NCBI GenBank assembly: GCA_024509875.1
Contig: JAMPIV010019875.1
Span: 747,501-811,500, forward strand
Direction of reading: 5' to 3'
DNA length: 64,000 nucleotides
Source of the DNA: Oreohelix idahoensis
Taxonomy: Eukaryota; Mollusca; Gastropoda; Stylommatophora; Oreohelicidae
How positions within the stretch are numbered: the first letter of the stretch is position 1; each line of letters starts with the position of its first letter. Below are positions 1-10,897 of this stretch, piece by piece. The position numbers and the translations under genes are program-made. A model generated the notes under the pieces. The model was not told where the DNA came from, did no database searches, and worked only from the letters and a program-made list of their open reading frames with translations.

Positions 1-2249
1 AATTCTTACGCGTGCTGGTACACTTTATCCGTGAGGTATGGTTTAAGTCCAGTGAGAAAACTAAGTCACATCACTGTTCAGGAAATTATGAATTATCTCT
101 CTGTGTCAGTAAACTAACAAAGCTCGGGCCAGTGTTCTTCTTCCCGTTACGACTTAAGTTGTTTGATGGTGCGTTAAATTTGTCTTTGGGTGTGCTTTCT
201 TTGCTATAAGTTAGATAGCGGAATTCCAAACATAGAATCGCCTCAAAGATTAAAAATTTACACAGTCTCAACAAGTTCTGCGTCAGGGGAACTCTACACA
301 CTGTTTATGCTTTGCTTTGCTTAGATTGATTTCTTTATTGCTTTCTTAATGCTGGGATCGCACAGGTTACGATCACTCTGTATGAAAGAAAAAAAAGACA
401 TGTAATATACCGAAAACAAATAACCTTCTAAAGCGCGATGAATTTCCCGTTACGACTTATAATACACTCGAGTATTTAATTATGTATTTAATAAACACTG
501 CGCGAATTCTAGTGGTTAAAAACCCACATCTATAAAACTAGGACTTAACTGAATTTATTAATTATAAATTCCTTCGCGACTTTAAAAGTTAATTTAAGCA
601 TCTATTATCTTTTGAAATATTATAAAAGATAGATCATTATATTTAAAACTGGAACTCTTGAGATGGTTTAATTAAATAGATTTAAATTAACACAAAATCC
701 CTTGAAATAGAATGACTAGACCACTGATCACTTTACACAATATATATTTTACCGCTTTGCACAGAATTAGAAATCACTGCAAATATATATAAAATCCAGG
801 GGAAAATCTATAACAAGATTTCAATAAAGCTAGTGCTTCTGTAAAAGTCTGGCCAGCGAGTGATAACGTGTCTAGTCTTAATGGTCTATTTAGCTAAAAT
901 GGAATGTAAGTTGAGTGGGACATGATAAACTTGACAACTTATTTGATCTCACGAACTTTTGGGGATCTGACCGCCAAATCAAGAGAAGAAGCCGCCCCCT
1001 GGTCTTCGTATCCGCTCGCTGCTGCCCGTTTCGCTTTCCCCCGTTCGCTCGGTTCCTCGATTGACACCGAGACGCGAAATTAGCGGCAAGCAACTGCGTC
1101 TCGTATCAGGGAAAACTACTGTCTTTGATAGCGCCGATAGTCTCCCCTAAGATCCCTCGGTCTGTCTCTTTGATCTCGTCGCTGTATCCTACATGAGTCC
1201 CGGTGGAATGCGTTCTGGCAAACGAAAAGTTACAACAAATGTTCAGGGGTTCTAATGTTATGAAAAGCTAAAGGTCCCTTTAAATCATCCATCATATCAG
1301 GGAAAATTCACTAGTCAAACTAGACGTACGTCACAATAATAAATTATGAAGTTGTACTCATTTGACTTGGTAAATTTTTAACTGTTAAATTTTGAGTTAC
1401 TTTTTCTAATTTAATTATATTATCACATAGGGTTACTATAGCGAAAGTGGCACCGTATACTTCTGAAGCCTAAATCTATTGTCCAGCTCAGAGTATTCAC
1501 AGCCGTAACTCAATTGTGATACCAGTGCATTTCTCTGGCACTTGGATTTCATATTTTCTGGAGAGAGATTCTACTTCTTCTCTACCACTATCGTCACACC
1601 AGAAAAACCTTTCGCTACACTGTGTAAAACTTATGTGTGTGTTCCTCGTTCAAACTTTCCGCTTATATATACCCCTCTCGTGAGCGTCCGTTGAATGTCA
1701 GACGTCATCCAGACTTTGGCCCAAAATATTTCTGGCTTGTCGAGTGACTTGTGTTATTTTGTGCCTTTCCTATCATATATACCTTCGTCATTCTCCTCTT
1801 CCACAACAGCTGTTGCTTTCCGGTGTATCTCGTTTTAATCTGCTTAGTTGCAGCTTTCTTTCCATATCAATATTTTTAACATCCGTATTCCTTCAATTTA
1901 CTTTGATTTTTGAAACACCACTTTGCATCATTAATCGAACTATTCGACACACTTACTTGTAAATAACTCATGAAATATAGCGGGGATTTTCTTCCTAACT
2001 ATATCTATACACGCGTGTACTCTTCGTTGAAGAAATGGTGAAGTAGAGTTACATTCTGTTCATCCATTTATTTTTAATGAAGTTAAAACTGCACGATCCT
2101 AGCACACTATTGTTCACTGCCATTATCCCATATTAATTATGCAAATGAGCTGCCGCCATCTTGCGTGAATCGTGGGTTCCTGATTGCCTGTTCCTTCTGC
2201 TATTCCAAGAGATGAACCAAGGTATGTGTTTACATTATGTCACAAAAGG
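1..2249. other. No gene recognised (left edge)
   Basis: AT-rich sequence with only short open frames and no recognisable protein. A GC-richer patch lies at about 955-1210, but nothing in it identifies an exon, RNA gene or promoter. Confidence 0.6.
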
Positions 2250-3180
2250 TATGCATAGACTGTAAATTAATATGAAACAAATATAAAGGTATGTTATCAG
2301 GCACTCGCAGGAAATAAAGAAGTAGAACACCAGACAACAGAAAAACCACAGACATGAGTGGCTTACCCAGTATTTGAACACTGGACCTTCCGTGCGACAA
2401 CCCCGCTTAGCCATGCAAGCGAATCACACTATCCGCCCTGCCATCTACGCATCATCAAAAAATGATGTTTCAATGGCAGGGCGGATAGTGTGATTCGCTT
2501 GCATGGCTAGGCGGGGTTGTCGCACGGAAGGTCCAGTGTTCAAATCCTGGGTAAGCCACTCATGTCTGTTGTTTTTCTGTTGTCTGCTGTTATACTTCTT
2601 TATTTCCTGCGAGTGCCAGATAACATACCTTTATATTTGTTTCATATTAATTTACTGTTTACAGGCCTCGGGTTTCCCTCCCTTATGTGTAATAAATGTT
2701 TATACAATACCAAACCTACCCACTATCCTGTTCTCACTGTTCTAGTCTACTATCATTTACTGGACACAGTATTAAGGTCCTTGTCTTGTTGGATTCGGCC
2801 TATACTGCTTGATAGAAATACAACAGAAGTGATTGCGTCATTAATAGGCTGAACTGCCCATGGTGGACTTCTGGTGTCATGTATTGTGGTTCGCACTGTT
2901 GACCTGCCATTGAAACATCATGTTATGATGATGCGTAGATGGCAGGGCGGAAAGTGTGATTCGCTTGCATGGCTAGGCGGGGTTGTCGCACGGAAGGTTC
3001 AGTGTTCAAATCCTGGGTAAGCCACTCATGTCGGTTGTTTATCTGTTGTCTGGTGTTCTACTTCTTTATTTCCTGCGAGTGCCTGATAACATACCTTTAT
3101 ATTTGTTTCATATTAATTTACTGTTTACAGGCCTCGGGTTTCCCTCCCTTATGTGTAATAAATGTTTATGCATAGACTGT
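2250..3180. repeat. Compound cluster of three tRNA-type SINE copies
   Basis: Three copies of one short element lie together: one inverted (about 2264-2457) and two direct (about 2471-2700 and 2927-3166). Each has a tRNA-like head with a B-box-like GTTCAAATCC, then a conserved tail containing TTCTTTATTTCCTGCGAGTG. The left copy and its junction are mirrored by the right copy, giving a large inverted repeat. The 14-bp TATGCATAGACTGT occurs at both 2250-2263 and 3167-3180, so the whole block appears flanked by a direct repeat. The short open frames inside are chance. Confidence 0.7.
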
Positions 3181-4999
3181 CCATTGTTGATGTGTGGTAT
3201 CTCGTGAGGGTTATCTCCAAGACGAGGATGTACTGATTAAAATTTTGTAGTAATGAGAACTTGGACGATTTACAGTCCTTCGCTGTTTGGCGATTTCTCT
3301 AGCGTTGAAAATCCATAGCCCGTTGTCTCAGGAAAATGTCTGCAGTCTGATCTTGAAAAAGCACTGACTAGACTGGATCTCTTCACGATATGATCTTCTG
3401 GTAACTATTGAGTTTCTTGAAATCGCGTTGCTCTGAGTGAATTTACGTCGTGAAATATACGATGGCAGTAGAGGAATTCACTTCATGGACTGAAGCAGTG
3501 AGTAACTGAACTTGGTGATTTGAGCTTGATGCCTTGGCCAATCAGCGATCTTAGTAGGTAGACTGATCAACTTGTGAGTATGTACTCTTGATTCAGGGAA
3601 TACGCTTTTGAATAAATTCAGCTTGATATAGATATATGAAACTTAATTTGGGCGTGCTTTAATTTGACTCAGGCGGTAAGCTTTCGACTGAGTTGACTTT
3701 GATATATGTATATGCGAATCAACTTGTGAGCACTTGATAACACATGAATAAGATACTGTTTAACCACCGTCTACAAACGCGGGCGTAGAAATATTCCTTG
3801 TAACTTATGAAGTGTAGAATGTTCTATCTGTGAATTTGTGAATTCTGCTGTCCGGACTTAAGCTTTGCTAGCTCCTTTCCGGTTAGACGCCAAACGCTAT
3901 TGTGTAGACTCGGACTTCTGTAGGACTGAAGACACACAAAGTGGCTTCATAATTTTACATCTAATATCAATGGTTGACTTTCTTTTATCTTATTCCTCAC
4001 TACTGATCACTCTGTTTTTAATTCTCTGCTAATGATTTATGACATGAGGCGCACATGATGCAAGTGTAAAATGTGTTGCGCACGAAAGTGTTTGCTCATG
4101 ACGATCAAACAATCTATAAGAAAAATTTTGAATTGATTTAAAAAAAACAGTCTTTCGCACATTTAGCTATGAGGCTAAGCGTAAAAATAAACCACCTAAT
4201 AAGATGTAAAATTATTAATACTTTTTTAAAAAAAGATTTACTAACCTCCTTTTTTCTTCGCTGATTCCTTAAGAACACTATAAAATTAAACTCCACAGAC
4301 ATGAATCAAACAACACCACATGAATGTAATATTAGAATAGGCTATACTTTGGGAAAAGTTTTTAGCCTAGTGTCGCATGAAAATATAATTAATAGTAGGT
4401 AAAGCTTGACAGCTGTATAGGCGTGATGGACAATAGTGCACACGGACGTGTGATAGTGGTGCGCAAGAGAGATAGGCAGAAGGCACGGGCTGAGTCAGTG
4501 AGTTCTTCACTAAGAAAACCACACACACAATTCTTCTTGTTTTCTCTGGCGACAATATTACTCTTTTGCACACACTGTGTCACTCACAAATAGTAGGGTA
4601 ACGGAGTAAAGTTAGATTGAGGATTTGGTAGTCTGAACTGAACGAACAATCCTATCGAGGTTAACTCAATTTATTTCAATTTAGAAATGTAAATAAATCA
4701 ATAAGGATTTTACAGAAAAAAAAATAATAAAGATTATCACGAGAAAACAAACTCACAACAATTTGATGATTTTAAAGAAGAAAAAAATTATTACACCAAT
4801 AGTGAAAACAAGGATTATGAATGAATTGTGTTAGTAAGGTTCCCGGCAGGCCTGATAGGCTTTTGCTGGAAAATATGGGAAATACTGTTTGTGTGAAAAT
4901 GAATGTTGGTTCCTTTGTTCCTTTGGTGTGAATGTTAGAAACAACCTATATCCTGGGGTTCTCTTGGAAAAATTATCGTAATCAAATGCTTGAAATTAA
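3181..4999. other. No gene recognised
   Basis: AT-rich sequence without a convincing coding frame, RNA gene or repeat on either strand. Confidence 0.55.
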
Positions 5000-5155
5000 C
5001 TTCACTGTTCGAATAAGGTATCCACAAAGGGCACAGAATCTGAACACGATTTTATAAATCCAAGTTGGGTATAACGACTTCACTGTTCGAATAAGGTATC
5101 CATAAAGGGCACAGAATCTGAACACGATTTTATAAATCCAAGATTGGGGTAACGT
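5000..5155. repeat. 78-bp tandem duplication
   Basis: Two near-identical units start with CTTCACTGTTCGAATAAGG at 5000 and 5078. The second unit drifts at its right end. No coding content. Confidence 0.85.
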
Positions 5156-5882
5156 ATCCACAGTTGATGCGATATCCACAGACAACGAATTTGCTTCAAA
5201 AGGTGGGATGGAGGGTTAAAATGGGTGGAGTATGGTAGGGTGAGGTTTGGTGTTGAGAATGTTAGAAATACTTGAAATAATTGAAGGGAATTATTGTGAC
5301 TGGTGGACGAGGACTATATGGCCACTGGCCCAAGGTAACCTCTTTTCAGCAATAAGAGACAAGACTTGCACTGCATAAATCTGTTAGACAAAACAAAAAT
5401 ACATGTGTAACTACTCTTCTGCTGCAACATGCAGATTACTACAGAAACAATTTAAGCAGTGTCCAGCGTAGGCGTGTTGGTATCCATGCATGCGTCTCGT
5501 TCCTAAAATAGGTCCGTCCATTCTTAAAGATTCATGTCTGCTGTGAATGAATTAGCTGGCCAGTCCATGTACATACACAAGAACAAGGGTCACATGAGGG
5601 CGCGCTAGAGAATTCTTCTTTGCTTTCCACCGTTCATTCCTTCCAGCATTCATAATAATATGCTCATACATTAATGTTACAAACATTGAAAAGTAAAATG
5701 ATCGTTGAAATTATGAATGATACAAACATTGTAACATAACATCGCTTTAAAATACAAGCAGTGAAAATAAATGAATTTTCGTAAGCATTTATGATACATA
5801 CATGGTAAAGGAAACCCGTTTATATAATACACATAGACTTTCACCATGATAGTAATATATTTCATATCTATATATTTGAGCT
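5156..5882. other. No gene recognised
   Basis: Intergenic AT-rich sequence; nothing identifiable. Confidence 0.5.
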
Positions 5883-5894
5883 AATTGTCTATAT

Positions 5895-6107
5895 CTTCTT
5901 CTTCTTCTTCCGTCCTTAGCCAAAGACCGACCAAGAAGTCAGAGGCCATCACGCCTTGTGGCGTCTTAAGGGCGACAGCAGATTGATTTTCTCTGTTGTA
6001 GTTTCCTATCACGCCTAGCGGCGTCTTTAGGGCAACAACAAATAGATCCATCTGCCGTTGTTTCCGTAATCGTTGTGACAAGCCAACGGGTGATCAGCCT
6101 ATTGGGC
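5895..6107 (-). mobile_element. Short retroposon (SINE) with GAA-rich tail and 12-bp target duplication
   Basis: A 213-bp element is flanked by AATTGTCTATAT at 5883-5894 and 6108-6119. On the minus strand it ends in a GAAGAA tail. It contains two copies of a small inverted motif of the form ACGCC(n)GGCGT followed by a CAACA-type stretch. The same motif and tail end the LINE at 28,353-30,482 and the element at 19,206-19,558, so it probably borrows that LINE's machinery. Confidence 0.75.
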
Positions 6108-6119
6108 AATTGTCTATAT

Positions 6120-7585
6120 ACTGGAATAGTAAATACATACCCGCACCGGAATTTATAGTCTGTAAGTTAAACTAGAGGGCACTTTGTGTGTTTAACTCAA
6201 GTCTCCCTATTCACAGTTTTACTTTACAAGACTAAGAAATGCGTCTTTCTCTTTCAGTATGCTTATCACCAAGTGAAGTCTAAAATTAGTTTCTTAAAAA
6301 AAGAATTATTTTCGATTTACCCGCTACATTTTAAACGTTCCCACGATAGCCCAAAAGTATCGCCGCAAATTAGTTTGCATATTGAATGTCACTTGTACGT
6401 GCGGTGGTTCCGAGCTCAGAAGTTTTAACAATGAGGAATAAGACAGGCCATAAATATCAAAGAAAGCCGAGTCTGGAAAATCCTAACAGATGTGAACGGG
6501 TTGATTGAAGCGTCACCTGGGTTAAGGTGGGAAAAAGGCAAGTGCGTCAGAAACAGTTTTTCAGAAACTTAGGATAGACAGAAAATAAAGCAATATACAG
6601 GAAGGACAGACAATTTTAAATAGGCAAATATCTTCACTCTGCGACACCTAGCGTATGTTAAAAATTGTGTACTGATTTAATGGCAGACATCCCGTTATAT
6701 TTCTGAATCGCCAAGGTATCAGAAGTCGTAGCCTGTGTCGTACGACTCCGCTTAGCGTCCCTCTTGTTCAGTGATATTGGCATACTCTCATGCCATTTCA
6801 GTGCATCTCAGTGGCTAAAAGTGGGTGGGGTCTTTTGGCTCCGTGCTGCGTGTTCGTTTCCTATACAAACCATGGTTTTGGAGTGGATGCTCAATACAGA
6901 AATTACCTGCCCCCTCTGTAACAAAGCCTTTTGTCTCCTTGTCCCCTTGTCGTTCTATACCGGGGTCGATTTCTTGTATCTCTTTAAGCATTATCTCGCT
7001 AGGTAATCAGTATGCAGGCTCTCAAAGTCTGCCACCCTGCAAGAAACATTCCTGTGCGTGCCACACGTCCATTGTGGCGATGTGCTATTGTGTCCCAAGA
7101 AGGCGACAGGTGTGTTGTGTAAACAGCGGATTTGGCATTAAACGATTTTGTTCTATGGCCAAGCCTGGCCTTTCCCAAAGTAAACATTTTTCCTTCGATA
7201 ACGCAAGGTGAGGAAATAAACCAGAGGCGTGTAAAGTTAAACTTAGGTTCGAGCCATGATTAGGAAAGATTAATTTAGCAAGGATGAGCGAGCAATATGA
7301 GAGAGAAAAAGAATAAAAAAGATGTTGGAAAAGATACATGCGATAAAGATAAGCCTACTATATGACACAGACCATGATATTGTAACTCGATAATTAAGAA
7401 CTAAATACGTCTTAAACATGAAATAAGAAAGTTGAACTAAGTAACAGGCAAAAAAACATTCAGCCCCACAAAGTAATGCTTAAAAATTGATGGTAAAGAA
7501 CAAACGAACAAATGTTTATTTTCTCAGGAAATAGTAAGTAACGCCTTTTTACACTTCCGTCCTGCAATAAAATGCACAAAAAATA
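6120..7585. other. No gene recognised
   Basis: Overlapping open frames at 6764-7211 on both strands give no recognisable protein and lack supporting splice or start context. Treated as non-coding. Confidence 0.5.
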
Positions 7586-7770
7586 GTAAATTAATATGAG
7601 ACAAACAAAAAGGTATGTTATCAGGCACTCGTAGGAAATAAAGAAGTAGAACACTAGACAACAGAAAAACAACAGACAAGAGTGGCTTACCCAGGTATCG
7701 AGCCCTGGACCTTCCGTGCGACAATCCCACCTAGCTATGCAAGCGAATCACACTATCATCCCTGCACTGA
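7586..7770 (-). mobile_element. SINE copy, same family as 2250-3180
   Basis: Minus-strand copy of the tRNA-type SINE: on the plus strand the tail (TCAGGCACTCG, AATAAAGAAGTAGAACA) precedes the head, with the B-box region GGTATCGAGCCCTGGACC and the GTGCGACAATCCC stretch. It is diverged from the copies near 2.5 kb. Confidence 0.75.
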
Positions 7771-8094
7771 CATTTCAAAATGCGCAAGTAAAATTTGATA
7801 AACTGTGCTAAAGGCTATTTTTAATACAAATGTAAAGTCTGACCTCGTGGCCACAGAAGGCGATCTTGCTGCCTCGTAATGATAATGGACCCCGGTGAAA
7901 TGAATCATTTTTCTTGTACAATCTCTCATCTCCGACGAGTCTCACACTCTTAAATACGTAGTTAGTTAGTTCGTCTCTTTAACAAAATGAACACCCATGC
8001 TTTATTTTAGCGATGGTATATACAGAAACTGGACGTTATGCATCGCAGGGAACGTCATTCTGATTTCTTCTTTTCACAAGTGTTGACAATAATC

Positions 8095-9446
8095 TTACTT
8101 ACTTACTTACTTAGTCGTTCCCCTTCTACCGTGAGGTGTAGAGGTTTGGAAGAGAGAGTGCCAGACTATCATATCGGCTGTCTTCCTCCTGGCTTGGTTC
8201 CATTCTAGTCCTCGATCCTTCAAAGATTGTCTAATGTTGTCCTCCCAGCGGACTCTGGGTCGTCCACGGGGTCTGGATCCTTGGCTCTTTGTTTCCCATG
8301 CTTGTCGTGGTATCCGATCTTCTCCCATTCTGCAGACATGGCCAAACCATCTTAATTGGGACTGTTCTACTTGGGTCTGCAGGGGTTAGGATTTAAGGCC
8401 TTGACGTATCGTCTGGTTGCGTACCATGTCTCTTCTTGTTACTTCAACCACCTTCCTCAGATACCTCATTTCTGAGGTTTGGATCTGGCTTTTATGGGTT
8501 GTAGTCATTGCCCATGACTCGCATCCGTATGTCAAGACTGGGACATAAGTGGAGCGGTATACAGCCATCTTCGTTTTCTTACCAACCTCTCTCTTGCTGA
8601 GGAATCCTCGATTTATGGCCTGAAAAAGTCTCCCAGCTGCTGCTTTTCGAGTGGCCAACTCTTCTTTGATGCCTCCCTTTCGGTCTATAATAGCTCCGAG
8701 GTATTTAAAGTGGTCGACCTGCTCCAGGACCTGTTCTCCCAGCTTAATCTGATGTTTTCTTTCTTTTCGTGATATCACCATGGATTTTGTTTTAGAGCTG
8801 CTTATGACCATCCCTCTCTTCTCCAGCTCTTCCTTCCAGACTTGCAGGTTGGATTGGAGATGTGCCTCTGATTTAGCAATCAGTGCAACATCATCAGCAA
8901 ATGCCAGCTCCGAAATATAGACCTGTCTCATCTTCCAGTACCCCACTGAATACTTTCTTGTTCTCTCCTTACATGCCTTGATGACATCATCCATAAGGAG
9001 TATGAAGAGGTAAGGTGATAGGATATCACCTTGTCTTACACCAGTGGTGGTCCTGAACTCTTCCGACTTATGGTTTGCTGTCCTCACATAATTTCTGCAA
9101 GACTTGTAGAAGCTCTGTATAGCATGAATCAGAGGTGCTGGAATATTCTTCCTTGCCAAACAGTCCCAAAGTTTGCTCCAGGGGACCCTGTCAAACGCCT
9201 TTTCCAGATCTATGAAACAAAGATGCATCTCACTCTTATACTCAAGGGCCTTTTCACTCAGCTGTCTGAGTGTGAAGATTAGGTCTTGAGTACTTCGGTT
9301 TGCTCGGAATCCGCACTGGACCTCATCCAATTGTGGCTCAGCTAGGCGTCGAAGTCTCTGCTCTAGGATTCTAGAGTAGATTTTACCAGGGACACTGAGA
9401 AGGGATATGCCTCTATGGTTTCCACACTGTCGATTGTCACCCTTTT
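8095..9446 (-). mobile_element. 5'-truncated APE-type LINE with (TAAG)n tail
   Basis: The insertion is bounded by TGTTGACAATAATC at 8081-8094 and 9446-9459, a 14-bp target duplication. Read on the minus strand it begins inside the RT domain and ends in a TAAG repeat (ACTTACTTACTT on plus at 8095-8113). This is the expected outcome of incomplete target-primed reverse transcription. A 190-bp copy of the same family's end is nested at 44,152-44,340. Confidence 0.88.
8107..9446 (-). pseudogene. LINE reverse transcriptase, N-terminally truncated
   Basis: The longest frame spans 8386-9498. Its first roughly 17 residues lie outside the insertion and are host sequence. Recognisable RT blocks follow in order: the GNHRGISLLSVPGK stretch, FIDLEKAFDRV with the first catalytic Asp, GVRQGDILSP, and the FADD catalytic box in ELAFADDVALIA. 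The C-terminal WAMTTTH region and a further piece (8107-8328, RPRGRPRVRWED) are in different frames, so at least one frame break separates them. The endonuclease domain is missing. The copy is dead; clade (RTE-like or related) is not settled. Confidence 0.85.
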
Positions 9447-9459
9447 GTTGACAATAATC

Positions 9460-10294
9460 AAGATTCTCAAAGTCTCTTTCGACTGGTCGTGACTTCATTT
9501 AATCTTATCAGATCGATTTTGATTTCTAAGACAATCTGTTAAGTGTTATAAACTGTCTCCTGATTATTTTTAAACTTCCCGCTTGGGTATCTAAGACTAG
9601 TAAACTAACAGGGATAGTCGTTTCTCCCAGATTACGAAAAATCTATCTATCCTTGATCTCTTTTTATGATCTCTTCTAACTTCGTGGTTCATTATACTGT
9701 CGTATCTCAATACGGCGTTCGTCAACTAGTGGAGTTCTCCTAACAAAGTTCTGCGCAATTGTCAATTTTCGTGAAATAATGTCATTCATAAATTTCGTTC
9801 CGTGTATCTTTATCTGCTTAATTATTGCGCCTCGAGAGGTACTCTTACCTTGTATGCTCACCTTAACCTTGCGATGTAACTTAGATTCTCAAATTGACGT
9901 TCTGCATGCTCTTCGTTGATGTAAATGATAAGATGATTATCGTTGCTAGTTAACTGTTCACTACTGACACAAGGCCTTGGGGTTTAAACCAAGTTGAACC
10001 ACTTGAACATTGAGCTACACGAGAAGACAGCAAAGCTAAGAAGCGTTGTCTCGCTCACCTCCTTACATAAGGTCATCTCGCGAACTACGTCATAACATCT
10101 TTCTAACTGCCTGCTTAAACCGTAACGAGCCTGCACTCAGAAATTCTATTGGGAAAACGTCTCACGTAATTTATTATGTTTAACGTAGGTGTGCTTCTTG
10201 CACTATCCTAACTGCAAAAACATCATTTCATTAGATGCTCCGCACCAGTCGTAAAGTTAATTAGAACTTAGTACATTTTAGTTACGTCACGAGT
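9460..10294. other. 3' flank of the receptor gene; no other gene
   Basis: No other coding sequence is recognised. On the minus strand this is the region downstream of the receptor stop codon and probably includes its 3' untranslated region. Confidence 0.5.
10170..10175 (-). terminator. Candidate polyadenylation signal AATAAA for the receptor gene
   Basis: Plus strand reads TTTATT, so the minus strand reads AATAAA, about 120 bp downstream of the stop codon at 10295. Position is plausible, but the hexamer is common in AT-rich DNA. Confidence 0.35.
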
Positions 10295-10897
10295 TTACTT
10301 GCTGATCTGTTCCTGCAGAAAAAGCTTGCGGAATCGATCTCTGTATTTACTACTAATGTGATAGTAAATAAATATATTCATAGAAGAGTTTATACTCTCC
10401 ATTATATAACCGGGCCCTCCAATTAGTATGCCTATATTCATGTATTTTCCTTGAACTGACACCGCTGGTACAAAGGCAACGACAAGCATAATTATGCTAA
10501 ATGGAATAAAGCAAACGATAAATAAAGTGGAAATCATCACAACCATTTTTGCTGCCTTCTGATTACGTCTGGTAATTCTGTCAATCTGTGCATGGCTGGT
10601 GGTCTTGATCCTCCATTCTGATTTGCTGTGAAGTTCGTACGAAAGTATTATAGTACAAAAAACAATAATCACAAAGGTTGTCAAGGGAACCGAAAAGTTG
10701 TTGATAACAAACGAAATCTTTTCCACGTTTTCTCGATCTCCCATGAACACAAGACCCAAAGTTGTTTTGTTTCTCACAGGAGAAAATTTCATCTCCAGTT
10801 TGTTGACAGTGTACGCTGGAGCAGCACTGCAGAAGAAGACGATGAAGATACAGACAATGATGACACTCACTCGCTCTGGAGTAACGATACTTTTTAT
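10295..10897 (-). CDS. GPCR exon 3 (TM4 to C-terminus)
   Basis: Encodes residues 142-341. The acceptor is a T-rich tract ending TTCTTGCAG just before position 10897, giving phase 0. It covers TM4 to TM7 and a short basic C-terminal tail ending at the stop at 10295. Confidence 0.88.
   Translation of the reverse strand: MKSIVTPERVSVIIVCIFIVFFCSAAPAYTVNKLEMKFSPVRNKTTLGLVFMGDRENVEKISFVINNFSVPLTTFVIIVFCTIILSYELHSKSEWRIKTTSHAQIDRITRRNQKAAKMVVMISTLFIVCFIPFSIIMLVVAFVPAVSVQGKYMNIGILIGGPGYIMESINSSMNIFIYYHISSKYRDRFRKLFLQEQISK

Noticed and set aside
2503..3207. Two pairs of similar open frames that look like a duplicated small gene
   Set aside because: They are two copies of a tRNA-type SINE read through; hydrophobic composition comes from the T-rich tail.
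6764..7339. Overlapping open frames on both strands (up to 128 codons)
   Set aside because: No recognisable motif, no splice or start context, and equal opportunity on both strands.
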